The notes: generated from the sequence alone by a model not told the origin. 18,153 nucleotides of DNA from Bacteroidota bacterium (GCA_026391115.1 JAPLER010000069.1:1-18153), one strand, 5' to 3'; counted from the stretch's first letter, positions 7,691 to 15,161 are shown. Program-made: numbers and translations.

Positions 7691-8290
7691 TTGAATAAAA
7701 AAGTTTATTATATTATTTACAAACCATTTCAAGTGTTATCTCAGTTTAGTAAAGAAGAGAATAAAAAAACATTAGCTAATTTTTTTGATGTAGAAAAAGA
7801 TGTTTATCCTGTTGGAAGATTGGATTATGATAGCGAAGGTTTATTAATTCTTACAAACGATAAACAACTTAATCATAAATTGTTAAACCCTTTGTTTAAA
7901 CATAAACGAGAATATTGGGTGCAAGTTGATGGTACTTTAAATGATGAGGCTTTGCAAAAAATACAACAAGGTATTATTATAAATGTTGATGGAAAAGAAT
8001 ATAAAACAAAACCTTGTACGGCAAAATTATTTGACCAGGAGCCTAATGTTTATGCACGTTTTCCACCAATACGCATTAGACAAAATATTCCAACAAGTTG
8101 GATAAGTTTAATACTAACAGAAGGAAAGAATAGGCAAGTAAGAAAAATGACAGCTGCTATTGGTTTTCCTACATTGAGATTAATACGAAATAGTATAGAA
8201 AATATTGATTTAAATCCAATGCAGCCAGGAAGCATCGTTCAATTATCTCAACAAAAGATTTACGAAAAATTATTTAGTACTATTCATTAA
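7691..8290 (+). CDS. rluE: 23S rRNA pseudouridine synthase, RluE-like (RsuA/RluB/E/F family)
   Basis: The enzyme isomerises a specific uridine in ribosomal RNA to pseudouridine. The 199-residue protein is the short form without an N-terminal S4 domain, as in RluE. The catalytic motif is GRLDYDSEGLLILTND (about residues 37-52), with the nucleophilic Asp in RLD. Further matches are KREYWVQVDG, FPPIRIRQNIPTSW and GKNRQVRKMTAAIGFPTLRL, very close to the E. coli RluE equivalents. The TTG start is well supported: an in-frame TAA lies at 7679-7681, and only ATA, AAG and GCT precede the TTG. An AAAGG stretch sits 2 bp upstream. It is followed on the same strand by uppS, 45 bp from its likely ATG. Confidence 0.92.
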   Translation: MNKKVYYIIYKPFQVLSQFSKEENKKTLANFFDVEKDVYPVGRLDYDSEGLLILTNDKQLNHKLLNPLFKHKREYWVQVDGTLNDEALQKIQQGIIINVDGKEYKTKPCTAKLFDQEPNVYARFPPIRIRQNIPTSWISLILTEGKNRQVRKMTAAIGFPTLRLIRNSIENIDLNPMQPGSIVQLSQQKIYEKLFSTIH

Positions 8291-8315
8291 CTATTAACAC
8301 AAATATTCAATCCCT

Positions 8316-8323
8316 TACATTTG
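8316..8323 (+). promoter_or_regulatory. Bacteroidota -7 promoter box before uppS
   Basis: TACATTTG matches TAnnTTTG exactly, ending 12 bp before the uppS ATG at 8336. If used, the transcript would begin near 8330 with a leader of only about six bases. The box contains the TTG at 8321, an alternative start codon that would then not be transcribed. No -33 TTTG is evident. Confidence 0.45.
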
Positions 8324-8335
8324 CCTCTACACTTT

Positions 8336-9091
8336 ATGGAAGATTTATTATATAAAATTGATAAACAAAAAATGCCGCAACACATTGCTATTATTATGGA
8401 TGGCAATGGAAGATGGGCAGAGGAACAAGGACAAGACAGATTGTATGGACATTTTCACGGTGTAGAAAGTGTTAGAAATATAGTTGAAGGCTGTGCTGAA
8501 TTGCAAATTGAGTATTTAACACTTTATGCGTTTAGTACAGAGAATTGGGACAGACCAGAAGAGGAAGTTAATGGATTAATGAGCCTGCTTGTTGAAACGA
8601 TTAGAAAAGAAGTTCCTACGCTGAATAAGAATAATATAAAATTGCAAGTGATTGGTAATTTGGGAATGCTGCCTAATAGTGTTTATAACGAATTACAAGA
8701 AGCTTTAGAAATGACCAAAACCAATACTGGATTAACTTTAGTAATGGCTTTAAGCTATAGCAGCAGATGGGAAATAATTAATGCTGTACAAAAAATAGTT
8801 GATGATGTTAAAGTTGGTACTATAGCTAATGCAACTATTACAAATGAAATATTTGAAAAGTATTTATGCACTAAAAGTATTCCAGATCCAGAGTTGGTTA
8901 TTAGAACAAGTGGCGAATACAGAATCAGTAATTTTTTATTATATCAATTAGCTTATGCTGAATTGTATTTTACCAGTACACGCTGGCCAGAGTTTAGAAA
9001 AAACAATTTGTATGAAGCCATCATTGATTTTCAAAGCAGAGAAAGACGATTTGGAAAAACAGGAAATCAAATTAAAGAAGAGCAGAATTGA
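8336..9091 (+). CDS. uppS: Isoprenyl transferase (undecaprenyl diphosphate synthase)
   Basis: UppS adds isopentenyl units in cis to farnesyl diphosphate, making the C55 carrier used for peptidoglycan and surface polysaccharides. The signature IAIIMDGNGRWA holds the catalytic Asp. YGHFHGVESVRNIVEGC, LTLYAFSTENWDRP, LSYSSRWEI and PDPELVIRTSGEYRISNFLL follow in the usual order, so the whole ~250-residue family domain is present. I choose ATG 8336 (MEDLLYKIDKQKMPQHIAI). An earlier in-frame TTG at 8321 lies inside a -7 promoter box and would add only five residues. In many Bacteroidota uppS precedes bamA; here a Nudix-type regulator follows instead, 53 bp downstream. Confidence 0.96.
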   Translation: MEDLLYKIDKQKMPQHIAIIMDGNGRWAEEQGQDRLYGHFHGVESVRNIVEGCAELQIEYLTLYAFSTENWDRPEEEVNGLMSLLVETIRKEVPTLNKNNIKLQVIGNLGMLPNSVYNELQEALEMTKTNTGLTLVMALSYSSRWEIINAVQKIVDDVKVGTIANATITNEIFEKYLCTKSIPDPELVIRTSGEYRISNFLLYQLAYAELYFTSTRWPEFRKNNLYEAIIDFQSRERRFGKTGNQIKEEQN

Positions 9092-9144
9092 TTTTTAAAC
9101 AATTGTAGTAATTTAAAATAATTACTATAAAACTAACGAGACCT

Positions 9145-9846
9145 ATGCCCCTTAAAAATGGAGAACAATTGGTTGCATCTTATCCCAAAATGGCAATAAC
9201 AGTTGACTGTGTTATTTTTGGATTTGATGATAATGAATTGAAAGTTTTATTGATACGCAGCGACCTTGAAAAATATCAAGGATTGTGGAGTTTATTGGGT
9301 GATGTTGTAAAAGATAATGAAGAGATTGATGCTGCAGCTTATCGTGTTTTAGATCAACGAACGGGGATGAGTGATATTTACCTAGATCAAGTGCGAAGCT
9401 TTAGTCATCCAAATAGACATCCTGGAGGACGTGTTGTTACTATTGCTTATTGTTCTTTGTTAAACATTAAGCATCATAGTTTTAACATAATCGATAATGA
9501 ATTGCATTGGCACAGCGTTTCATCAATATCAGAGATGGCTTTTGACCATAAAGAAATTTTAGAAACTTGCCACCAATGGCTACAAAAGATGGTGCAAGAA
9601 AATCCACTTGCATTTAATCTTTTGCCAGATAAATTTTCATTAAGAGAATTACAAAACTTGTATGAAGCGATTTTAGGTGTGGAATTGGATAGAAGAAATT
9701 TTAGGAAAAAATTTGCTTCTATGAAATTGTTAATTGATTTAGATGAAATGGAACAAGATGTACCACATAGGCCAGGAAAACTATACCAATTTAATTTTGA
9801 AAAATATAATAAAAACACTAGAAAGTGGATTGGTATTGATTTTTAA
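9145..9846 (+). CDS. Nudix-fold transcription regulator with C-terminal winged helix (AraR/NrtR-like)
   Basis: The 233-residue protein has an N-terminal Nudix domain (about 15-150) and a C-terminal winged-helix region (about 160-225: FSLRELQNLYEAILGVELDRRNFRKK). This is the architecture of NrtR and of the Bacteroides arabinose regulator AraR. The Nudix box is degenerate: the catalytic REUxEExG segment reads RVLDQRTG (67-74), so all three catalytic glutamates are replaced (Val68, Gln71, Arg72). The box also carries one extra residue between Gly52 and Glu59. It is therefore probably a ligand-sensing regulator, not a hydrolase. The effector is unknown, and no sugar or NAD gene lies nearby to suggest one. 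It converges on the GNAT gene, with 3 bp between stops. Confidence 0.85.
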   Translation: MPLKNGEQLVASYPKMAITVDCVIFGFDDNELKVLLIRSDLEKYQGLWSLLGDVVKDNEEIDAAAYRVLDQRTGMSDIYLDQVRSFSHPNRHPGGRVVTIAYCSLLNIKHHSFNIIDNELHWHSVSSISEMAFDHKEILETCHQWLQKMVQENPLAFNLLPDKFSLRELQNLYEAILGVELDRRNFRKKFASMKLLIDLDEMEQDVPHRPGKLYQFNFEKYNKNTRKWIGIDF

Positions 9847-9849
9847 AAA

Positions 9850-10347
9850 CTATACTCTTATTGCATAAATCAATTCATCTTGGTATTCATCATTTTTATA
9901 AAAAGTTTTTTCAAACCTAGCTTCCAATATAAACCCACATTTTTCTAAAACTTTTTGAGATGCCACATTTGTTCCATAAGGTCTTGCAAAAATTCTATTA
10001 ATATTAAATGTTTTAAATCCATAATCAATAACCTTAGGTATAGCTTTACTTATTATTCCATTGTTCCAAAAAGGTTCGGCAAGCCAATAACCTAACTCTG
10101 CATTTTTGCATTGCACGTCTTGTTGTGGGTGTACACCAATACCACCAATTGCTTCACTATTAATATCTATACAAAAAATATGATTGGGTGTTTTACTCAT
10201 TGCCATTGCAATAAATTGTTTCGCATTTTCTATTGTGTAAGGATGAGGAAATTGGTTGGTGAGATTTTTAGCAATGTTATAATTATTAGCATATTTAGCT
10301 AAAGATGATGCGTCTGTTTCTTGCCAAGTTCTTAAAATAAAATCCAT
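9850..10347 (-). CDS. GNAT family N-acetyltransferase (RimJ/RimL-like)
   Basis: The 165-residue product is a single GNAT domain of the RimJ/RimL subtype, which moves an acetyl group from acetyl-CoA to an amine. It opens with FILRTWQETDASSLAKYANN. Later come GGIGVHP, ELGYWLAEPFWNNGIISKAI (strand 4 and the pyrophosphate-loop region), and FNINRIFARPYGTNVASQKVLEKCGF, the usual end of these domains. The Q/R-x-x-G-x-G/A loop is changed to NNGIIS, as in many RimL-like members. The substrate cannot be inferred. It is divergent from the glycosyltransferase gene, with about 41 bp between start codons. Confidence 0.9.
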   Translation of the reverse strand: MDFILRTWQETDASSLAKYANNYNIAKNLTNQFPHPYTIENAKQFIAMAMSKTPNHIFCIDINSEAIGGIGVHPQQDVQCKNAELGYWLAEPFWNNGIISKAIPKVIDYGFKTFNINRIFARPYGTNVASQKVLEKCGFILEARFEKTFYKNDEYQDELIYAIRV

Positions 10348-10370
10348 AAAAAAGTTTGAATTAAAAAACT

Positions 10371-10379
10371 ATTACTTTG
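10371..10379 (+). promoter_or_regulatory. Near-consensus -7 promoter box before the glycosyltransferase
   Basis: TTACTTTG (10372-10379) differs from TAnnTTTG at one position. It ends 9 bp before the ATG at 10389, implying a leader of only a few bases. As at uppS, the TTG inside the box is an alternative in-frame start. Confidence 0.3.
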
Positions 10380-10388
10380 TATTTAGTA

Positions 10389-11933
10389 ATGAAAAACAAT
10401 AATAAACATATTTATCTATTTATTGTAGTAGTAGCCATCATCAAAATTTTCTTTTCTTTTTTTATTGAACTGGGAAATGACGAATCTTATTATTATACTT
10501 ATGCATTACAACCTCAACTTAACTATTTCGATCACCCACCAATGGTTGGTTTTTTAATTAGACTAACTACATTAAACCTTGCTTTTGTAAACGATGTAAC
10601 ACTTAGGCTTGGAGCTATAATTTCTTGTGCAATTGCATCTGTTTTTATTTATAAAATCGCCTCATTGTTCTCTAATGAAACAGCTGGAAAATATGCAGTA
10701 TTATTATACAATTTCTCAATATACACAGGTGTTATAGCTGGCTTTTTTATTATGCCAGATAGTTTGCAAATGCCATTTTGGTGTGCTGCTTTATGGGTAA
10801 TGTGTTGTCTTATTTTTCAGCAAAAAGAGAAGCAAATTTTTACTTGGTTACTACTTGGTTTAGTTATTGGTATTGCAATTTTATGTAAAATACATTCATT
10901 GTATTTATGGGCTGGCTTTGGTATGTATATTATTTTTTATAAAACCAAATGGCTATTGAATTGGAGACTATATGTTTCTTTTTTGGTTACATTAATTTGT
11001 TGTTTGCCTATTTTAATCTGGAATATCCAAAATGATTTTATCACCTATAAGTTTCATTCAAAAAGAGTAACTCACACGAGTATTAATCTTGATTCTTTCT
11101 TTCAAGAACTTATTGGAGAAGCATTGTATCAAAATCCTATTGTTTATATAATAGTTATTTTGGGTGTTGTTAAGATAATTCAAAATTCAAAATTCAAAAT
11201 TCAAAGCAAATTTTTATTTCCTAATTCACAATTTTTAATTTTATTGAGCATTCCAATGATTTTACTATTTTGGATGCTGTCTTTATTTAATGATATTTTT
11301 CCACATTGGAGTGGGCCAGGATTTATCCCTTTGTTTATAATATCAGCAATTGTTATTTCTAAAAGCAAGAATAAAATATTTCACTCAATGCCAGCAATTG
11401 CAGGTATTTTGCTCATAATAGTTTTTGCTACTGTTACGTTTTTAATACATTTTTATCCATCAAATTTTGGTAGCAAGAATAAAGAAAATTTTGGCGAAAG
11501 TTGCCCAACACTTGATATTAGTGGTTGGGAAAATATGAGTAATGAATTTTATATTTTGTATAAAAACGATATTAAAAACAACGATATTAAAAACCCAGTA
11601 TTACTTATCAATAAATGGTTTCCTGCTTGCCAATTACAATTATATACTTCTACAAAAACCAAAATTCCTGTTGTTGCAATTGGTAATTTAGAGGATGTAC
11701 ATCAATTTGCTTGGCTAAATAAGCAACAACCACAGTTGCAATTGGGTAACGATGCTTATTGCATTGTACCATCAAATCAACCTATAAATGTGGCAAATTC
11801 TTATGGAAAGTATTTTGCTACAATTGAGCAACCACAAGTAATTGAGCAGTATAGGAGCAATAAAGTTGTAAGACAGTTTTATGTATTCAGATTGAAAAAT
11901 TGCATTCAAATTCCACCACCTATTTTGCCCTAA
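10389..11933 (+). CDS. ArnT/PMT-like membrane glycosyltransferase (GT39/GT83 type)
   Basis: An integral membrane protein of about 514 residues, starting with a cytoplasmic NNNK stretch and then a hydrophobic helix. In the first periplasmic loop it carries LGNDESYYYTYALQPQLNYF and DHPPMVGFLIRL; the Asp-Glu pair (31-32) corresponds to the catalytic or metal-binding acidic motif of PMT-family transferases. These use lipid-phosphate sugars as donors and decorate lipid A, proteins or other envelope molecules. About nine hydrophobic segments extend to residue ~350, followed by a soluble C-terminal part. Oddities: an in-frame heptamer repeat (ATTCAAA x4) encodes QNSKFKIQSKF near residue 265, and NDIKN is tandemly duplicated. 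I choose ATG 10389 over TTG 10377, which sits in a promoter-like box. Donor and acceptor are unknown. Confidence 0.85.
   Translation: MKNNNKHIYLFIVVVAIIKIFFSFFIELGNDESYYYTYALQPQLNYFDHPPMVGFLIRLTTLNLAFVNDVTLRLGAIISCAIASVFIYKIASLFSNETAGKYAVLLYNFSIYTGVIAGFFIMPDSLQMPFWCAALWVMCCLIFQQKEKQIFTWLLLGLVIGIAILCKIHSLYLWAGFGMYIIFYKTKWLLNWRLYVSFLVTLICCLPILIWNIQNDFITYKFHSKRVTHTSINLDSFFQELIGEALYQNPIVYIIVILGVVKIIQNSKFKIQSKFLFPNSQFLILLSIPMILLFWMLSLFNDIFPHWSGPGFIPLFIISAIVISKSKNKIFHSMPAIAGILLIIVFATVTFLIHFYPSNFGSKNKENFGESCPTLDISGWENMSNEFYILYKNDIKNNDIKNPVLLINKWFPACQLQLYTSTKTKIPVVAIGNLEDVHQFAWLNKQQPQLQLGNDAYCIVPSNQPINVANSYGKYFATIEQPQVIEQYRSNKVVRQFYVFRLKNCIQIPPPILP
11177..11240 (+). repeat. Heptamer repeat array in the glycosyltransferase gene, with perfect ATTCAAA x4
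   Basis: ATTCAAA is repeated perfectly four times at 11178-11205. After a 4-bp phase slip, AATT continues at 11209, 11223, 11230 and 11237, with ATTT at 11216, again every 7 bp. The perfect tract is 28 bp, so gaining or losing one unit would shift the reading frame. It resembles the arrays at 84-118 and, inverted, 4421-4448. Confidence 0.8.
11565..11594 (+). repeat. 15-bp perfect tandem duplication in the glycosyltransferase gene
   Basis: AACGATATTAAAAAC occurs twice in a row (11565-11579 and 11580-11594), encoding NDIKN-NDIKN in the soluble C-terminal part. The duplication keeps the reading frame. Confidence 0.85.
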
Positions 11934-12020
11934 AATATTTTTAACAAATTCATAAGTTTTCTTTAGGTTTTTTTTAAGATTTAATTGTTTTACTTTACAT
12001 CGTAAAAAATAAATTAATAT

Positions 12021-12653
12021 ATGCCACATACAAAACAAGAAAAACACAAAATACTACTTTGCGAAGATGATACTAACTTAGGTCAAGTATTAAAAGAGTA
12101 TCTAGAGTTAAATGATTATGAAGTAGTACTTGAAAGAGATGGTGTGCTTGGATTAGCTGCTTTTTCGCGAGAAAAGTTTGATTTATGTTTATTAGATGTT
12201 ATGATGCCTAAAGTTGATGGATTTAAATTGGCAGAAAATATTAGAGATTTAGATACAGATGTGCCATTGTTTTTTTTAAGTGCTAAAACAATGCGTGAAG
12301 ATGTGTTGCAAGGCTATAAACTTGGTGCTGATGATTATATTGCTAAACCATTTGACAGTGAAGTTTTGCTGCATAAAATAAAAGCTATTATTAAACGAAG
12401 CGATGAACAGATTGCTATTGCAGATAGTATTGAATATAATTTTGGAAAGTATCATTACATACCTCGTTTGCGTGAATTAACTATTGGCAAACAAACAATG
12501 AAACTAACTCCAAAAGAAGGTGAGTTATTGAGACTATTGTGTGCCCATAAAAGTGACATATTAATGAGAGATGATGCACTTAAAAAAGTTTGGGGTAGTG
12601 CAGTGCCAATATGTTTAATAGTAGAAGTATGGATGTATATGTTGCTAAGTTAA
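12021..12653 (+). CDS. OmpR-family response regulator, frameshifted (RprY-like)
   Basis: The receiver domain (residues 9-125) is complete. It has the acidic pocket CEDD (Glu15, Asp16, Asp17), the phospho-acceptor Asp59 in LLDVMMPKVDG, the switch Ser87 and Lys109 in DDYIAKPFD. A winged-helix DNA-binding domain follows (LTPKEGELLRLL), but after Trp191-Gly192-Ser193-Ala194 the frame diverges and ends as VPICLIVEVWMYMLLS at 12653. The lost end continues in another frame to 12730. The cause is a tandem AGTGC duplication at 12597-12606. As it stands, the recognition helix and wing are lost, so DNA binding is probably abolished. A sequencing or assembly error is an alternative. No partner histidine kinase lies in the window, so this gene is an orphan here. 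Confidence 0.9.
   Translation: MPHTKQEKHKILLCEDDTNLGQVLKEYLELNDYEVVLERDGVLGLAAFSREKFDLCLLDVMMPKVDGFKLAENIRDLDTDVPLFFLSAKTMREDVLQGYKLGADDYIAKPFDSEVLLHKIKAIIKRSDEQIAIADSIEYNFGKYHYIPRLRELTIGKQTMKLTPKEGELLRLLCAHKSDILMRDDALKKVWGSAVPICLIVEVWMYMLLS
12597..12606 (+). repeat. AGTGC tandem duplication causing a frameshift
   Basis: AGTGC occurs at 12597-12601 and again at 12602-12606. With one copy removed, the sequence reads on as WGSANMFNSRSMDVYVAKLR, the expected OmpR-type continuation. Confidence 0.85.
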
Positions 12654-12730
12654 GAAAGTATTTAGATAAGGATGATAAAGTAGAAATTAAAAATGTTCAT
12701 GGATCTGGTTTTAGATTGGTGATAAGATAA
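12602..12730 (+). pseudogene. Out-of-frame C-terminal tail of the response regulator
   Basis: In the -1 frame from 12602 the sequence encodes SANMFNSRSMDVYVAKLRKY, then LDKDDKVEIKNVHGSGFRLVIR and a TAA at 12728-12730. RSMDVYVAKLRKYL is the conserved recognition helix, and VHGSGFRL is the wing hairpin of the OmpR/PhoB DNA-binding domain. Joined to residues 1-192 it gives a 234-residue protein, the usual length. The tail is not decayed, so the frameshift is either recent, reversible or artefactual. Confidence 0.85.
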
Positions 12731-12766
12731 AAAAAGGGGTTAAGCATTTGCTTAACCCCTTTTTTT
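12731..12766. terminator. Bidirectional terminator between the response regulator and tamL
   Basis: A 15-bp perfect stem AAAAAGGGGTTAAGC (12731-12745) and GCTTAACCCCTTTTT (12750-12764) encloses the loop ATTT. A T run follows on the plus strand, and the A run before it acts as the T run on the minus strand. It touches both the TAA of the restored response regulator (12728-12730) and the tamL stop (12765-12767). Confidence 0.92.
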
Positions 12767-15158
12767 AAAAAGGCAACCCAATACCAAGTTGAACAGCAAA
12801 GTTTCTAACTTCTGTTCCGTTGGTTCTATATTCTATCAACGATGCATCTTTTAAATTAATCCAACCGTCATTGTATTGTCTTGCTGGGTCTTTTAATTTA
12901 TATGCCACATCTACTCTAATTAAAAAAATACTAAAATCTAACCTTAAACCAGTACCCACACCAATAGCAACATCTTTGTAAAATCGGCTCAAGTTGAATT
13001 CGCTATTGGGGTTGCCATCATTCTTTTTTAAATTCCAAACATTACCCACATCTGCATATATAGCAGAGCCTATTTTAACAAAACTGGCATTAAAAATATT
13101 AAATCTATATTCAAAATTTCCTTCAATTCTTATATCTCCAAATCTATCTTTAAAAGATGAGGAGCTAGTATCGCTTAATATAGATGAACCTTGACCTAGT
13201 TGACGTAAACCCCAAGCCCTCATACTATTTGGACCACCAACAAAAAATTGTTTAAAGAAAGGTAATGTTGTGCCTATTTCGCTACTATTACTATAGTTTA
13301 CACCTAATCCTCCAAAAAGTTTATAAGCAAATTCACTATTTAGTTTACTTGTTTTTTCTTTGTATTCAACTTCTAGTTTTCCGTAGCGATATACCTTGTT
13401 TTCAAGCGTTGTAAACATACCCGCAAGTAAACCAGATTCTTCAATGCCATATCTAAAATAATGCAATCTGTTACTATGTCTTTTGTTAATATAGGTTTGA
13501 TAAAAGCTAAAATTTAAACCTACACCAATAACATTACCTGTGTTAAATGAAAGTTGTAAAAATGGATTTTGCTTAATTAAACTATCCAATCCAGCCAATC
13601 TATCTAAAGAGTACAGTTCGACATTTATAGGACTATACAGCCAGGTTTTATTATCTTTTTTAAATTCATATCCATAGTTCCCTGTAACACTTCTCAGTCT
13701 AAATAAATCTAACCTATCATTATAAGCTGCATTTACAGAAAGTAATGTTCGTTTATCACTTTGTTTAAACTCATCTTTTGTCATAAAATTATATGGCAAA
13801 ATTTTCATTACACTTTTCATAGGTTTGCCTGCAATCATTTTAGGAAAACTATATGTTTGCCCAACAGTGGCAAAAAAAGTTTGTAATGTACTGCTGCTTT
13901 CGTTGGGACTAAGTTCTAGACCTGCACGTAAGGATGTAAATGACTGTATCGCTTGCTTCCACACATTTCTGTTTCTATAAGTAAAGTTTGCAGATATACC
14001 AATTAAATTGCCAGCAGTTAAGTCTCCTGTGTTTTTACTAAGCTCTGCTGTGTTTTCAATGCCATATTTTTTATCTGGCACCATTGCAATATGCAAATCC
14101 AATGTATCATTATCTCTCACAACAAACTTAGCATCAACCTGCTTCCAAGCACCTAATTTACCTATAGCTGTTATAGTGTTAAATAAATTGGTATTACTAT
14201 AAACATCTCCTCGTTTAAAAAAAGTATATTGAATTAAAGGAGACAATTTTATGATTTCATTATTGAATTTTATGGTGTAGTTGCCTGTTGTGTGGCTATG
14301 CAACCAAAATTTATTAATGGTAGTATCTATTAAATCAAAATTTAGTGCTTGTGGATAATAGTAAATATGGCCAATAAAATATTGCTTGGAACTTATACCT
14401 GTCGTGTCTTTTCGTTGTCTAATAGTAACATCCCATCTTGGATTTTCTTTTTTACTTTTATTATATTCATCCAGTAATTTAATCAACTCAAAAGGATCTG
14501 TTGTTAAATCTAAAAATTTAGAATCAGTTGTATCAACCAAAGCATAAATATCATCTCTTCTAAAATTATAATATCCATTTCTATTAAACAAAGCTGTTAG
14601 TCTATCAAGTTCATTACTTATTTTTTGCTTGGTATAAGGTTCGCCTGCTTTTAGTAAACTAAACTCACTGTTTTGCATAGCTAGTCTTTGTAAATTACTA
14701 TCTATTAAACTGTCTTTAACCGATTTTATGGTAATGTTTTTACCCAAATCTATAGTAACTACTGGTGTTATTCTTTTTTGTGTTCTTACAATTGTAATAG
14801 AAGTGTCGTAGTGAATGTTGGCATAATAATACCCTTGTGTTCTTAGGTAATTTTCCATAAACCTTGCAGTACGAACCAAGTTAGTAGAATCAAATACAGC
14901 AGGCTTATCAATAACCTTAGTATGAAAAAAGCCTATCTTACTTTGCTTTCTTATTTGTAAGCTATCATCCCAATAATTACCAAGCTCTGCAATGAGGCGT
15001 TTTTTTTCTTTAGCATCAATATTATTATTGATAACAATTTTATTATTGTAAACAAATGGCTTTGAGGGATAATTTTTTACTACAGTACAAGAACTAATTA
15101 AAATAGTAGCTATAAGTAAGAAATATAAATTTGCTTTTGAGATTGAAATAAACTGCAT
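12765..15158 (-). CDS. tamL: BamA/TamA-superfamily outer-membrane lipoprotein (TamL-like)
   Basis: The 797-residue protein begins with a lipoprotein signal: hydrophobic NLYFLLIATILISSC with Cys24 as the lipidated residue. The middle part (about 30-380) fits POTRA-type periplasmic repeats (for example TRTARFMENYLRTQGYYYANIHYD). The C-terminal half is a surface-antigen (D15) beta-barrel, with the L6-loop motif VGGPNSMRAWGLRQLGQG near residue 640 and a terminal Phe in QLGIGLPF, the outer-membrane sorting signal. A lipidated TamA relative is the Bacteroidota TamL, which works with TamB in outer-membrane assembly; no tamB is in the window. I prefer ATG 15158, because the upstream ATG at 15194 would put twelve extra residues before the signal peptide and overlap the divergent methyltransferase gene. 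A lipidated BamA-like protein of other function remains possible. Confidence 0.87.
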   Translation of the reverse strand: MQFISISKANLYFLLIATILISSCTVVKNYPSKPFVYNNKIVINNNIDAKEKKRLIAELGNYWDDSLQIRKQSKIGFFHTKVIDKPAVFDSTNLVRTARFMENYLRTQGYYYANIHYDTSITIVRTQKRITPVVTIDLGKNITIKSVKDSLIDSNLQRLAMQNSEFSLLKAGEPYTKQKISNELDRLTALFNRNGYYNFRRDDIYALVDTTDSKFLDLTTDPFELIKLLDEYNKSKKENPRWDVTIRQRKDTTGISSKQYFIGHIYYYPQALNFDLIDTTINKFWLHSHTTGNYTIKFNNEIIKLSPLIQYTFFKRGDVYSNTNLFNTITAIGKLGAWKQVDAKFVVRDNDTLDLHIAMVPDKKYGIENTAELSKNTGDLTAGNLIGISANFTYRNRNVWKQAIQSFTSLRAGLELSPNESSSTLQTFFATVGQTYSFPKMIAGKPMKSVMKILPYNFMTKDEFKQSDKRTLLSVNAAYNDRLDLFRLRSVTGNYGYEFKKDNKTWLYSPINVELYSLDRLAGLDSLIKQNPFLQLSFNTGNVIGVGLNFSFYQTYINKRHSNRLHYFRYGIEESGLLAGMFTTLENKVYRYGKLEVEYKEKTSKLNSEFAYKLFGGLGVNYSNSSEIGTTLPFFKQFFVGGPNSMRAWGLRQLGQGSSILSDTSSSSFKDRFGDIRIEGNFEYRFNIFNASFVKIGSAIYADVGNVWNLKKNDGNPNSEFNLSRFYKDVAIGVGTGLRLDFSIFLIRVDVAYKLKDPARQYNDGWINLKDASLIEYRTNGTEVRNFAVQLGIGLPF
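15126..15133 (+). promoter_or_regulatory. Bacteroidota -7 promoter box for the SpoU gene, inside tamL
   Basis: TAAATTTG matches TAnnTTTG exactly and ends 28 bp before the methyltransferase ATG at 15162. It lies within the tamL signal-peptide codons. On the other strand TACTTTCG (15183 to 15176), one mismatch from consensus, is the best candidate for tamL and lies within the first methyltransferase codons. Confidence 0.45.
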
Positions 15159-15161
15159 AAT

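Noticed and set aside
11772..12047. 91-codon minus-strand frame across the end of the glycosyltransferase and the start of the response regulator
   Set aside because: It overlaps two supported genes antisense and has a low-complexity product.
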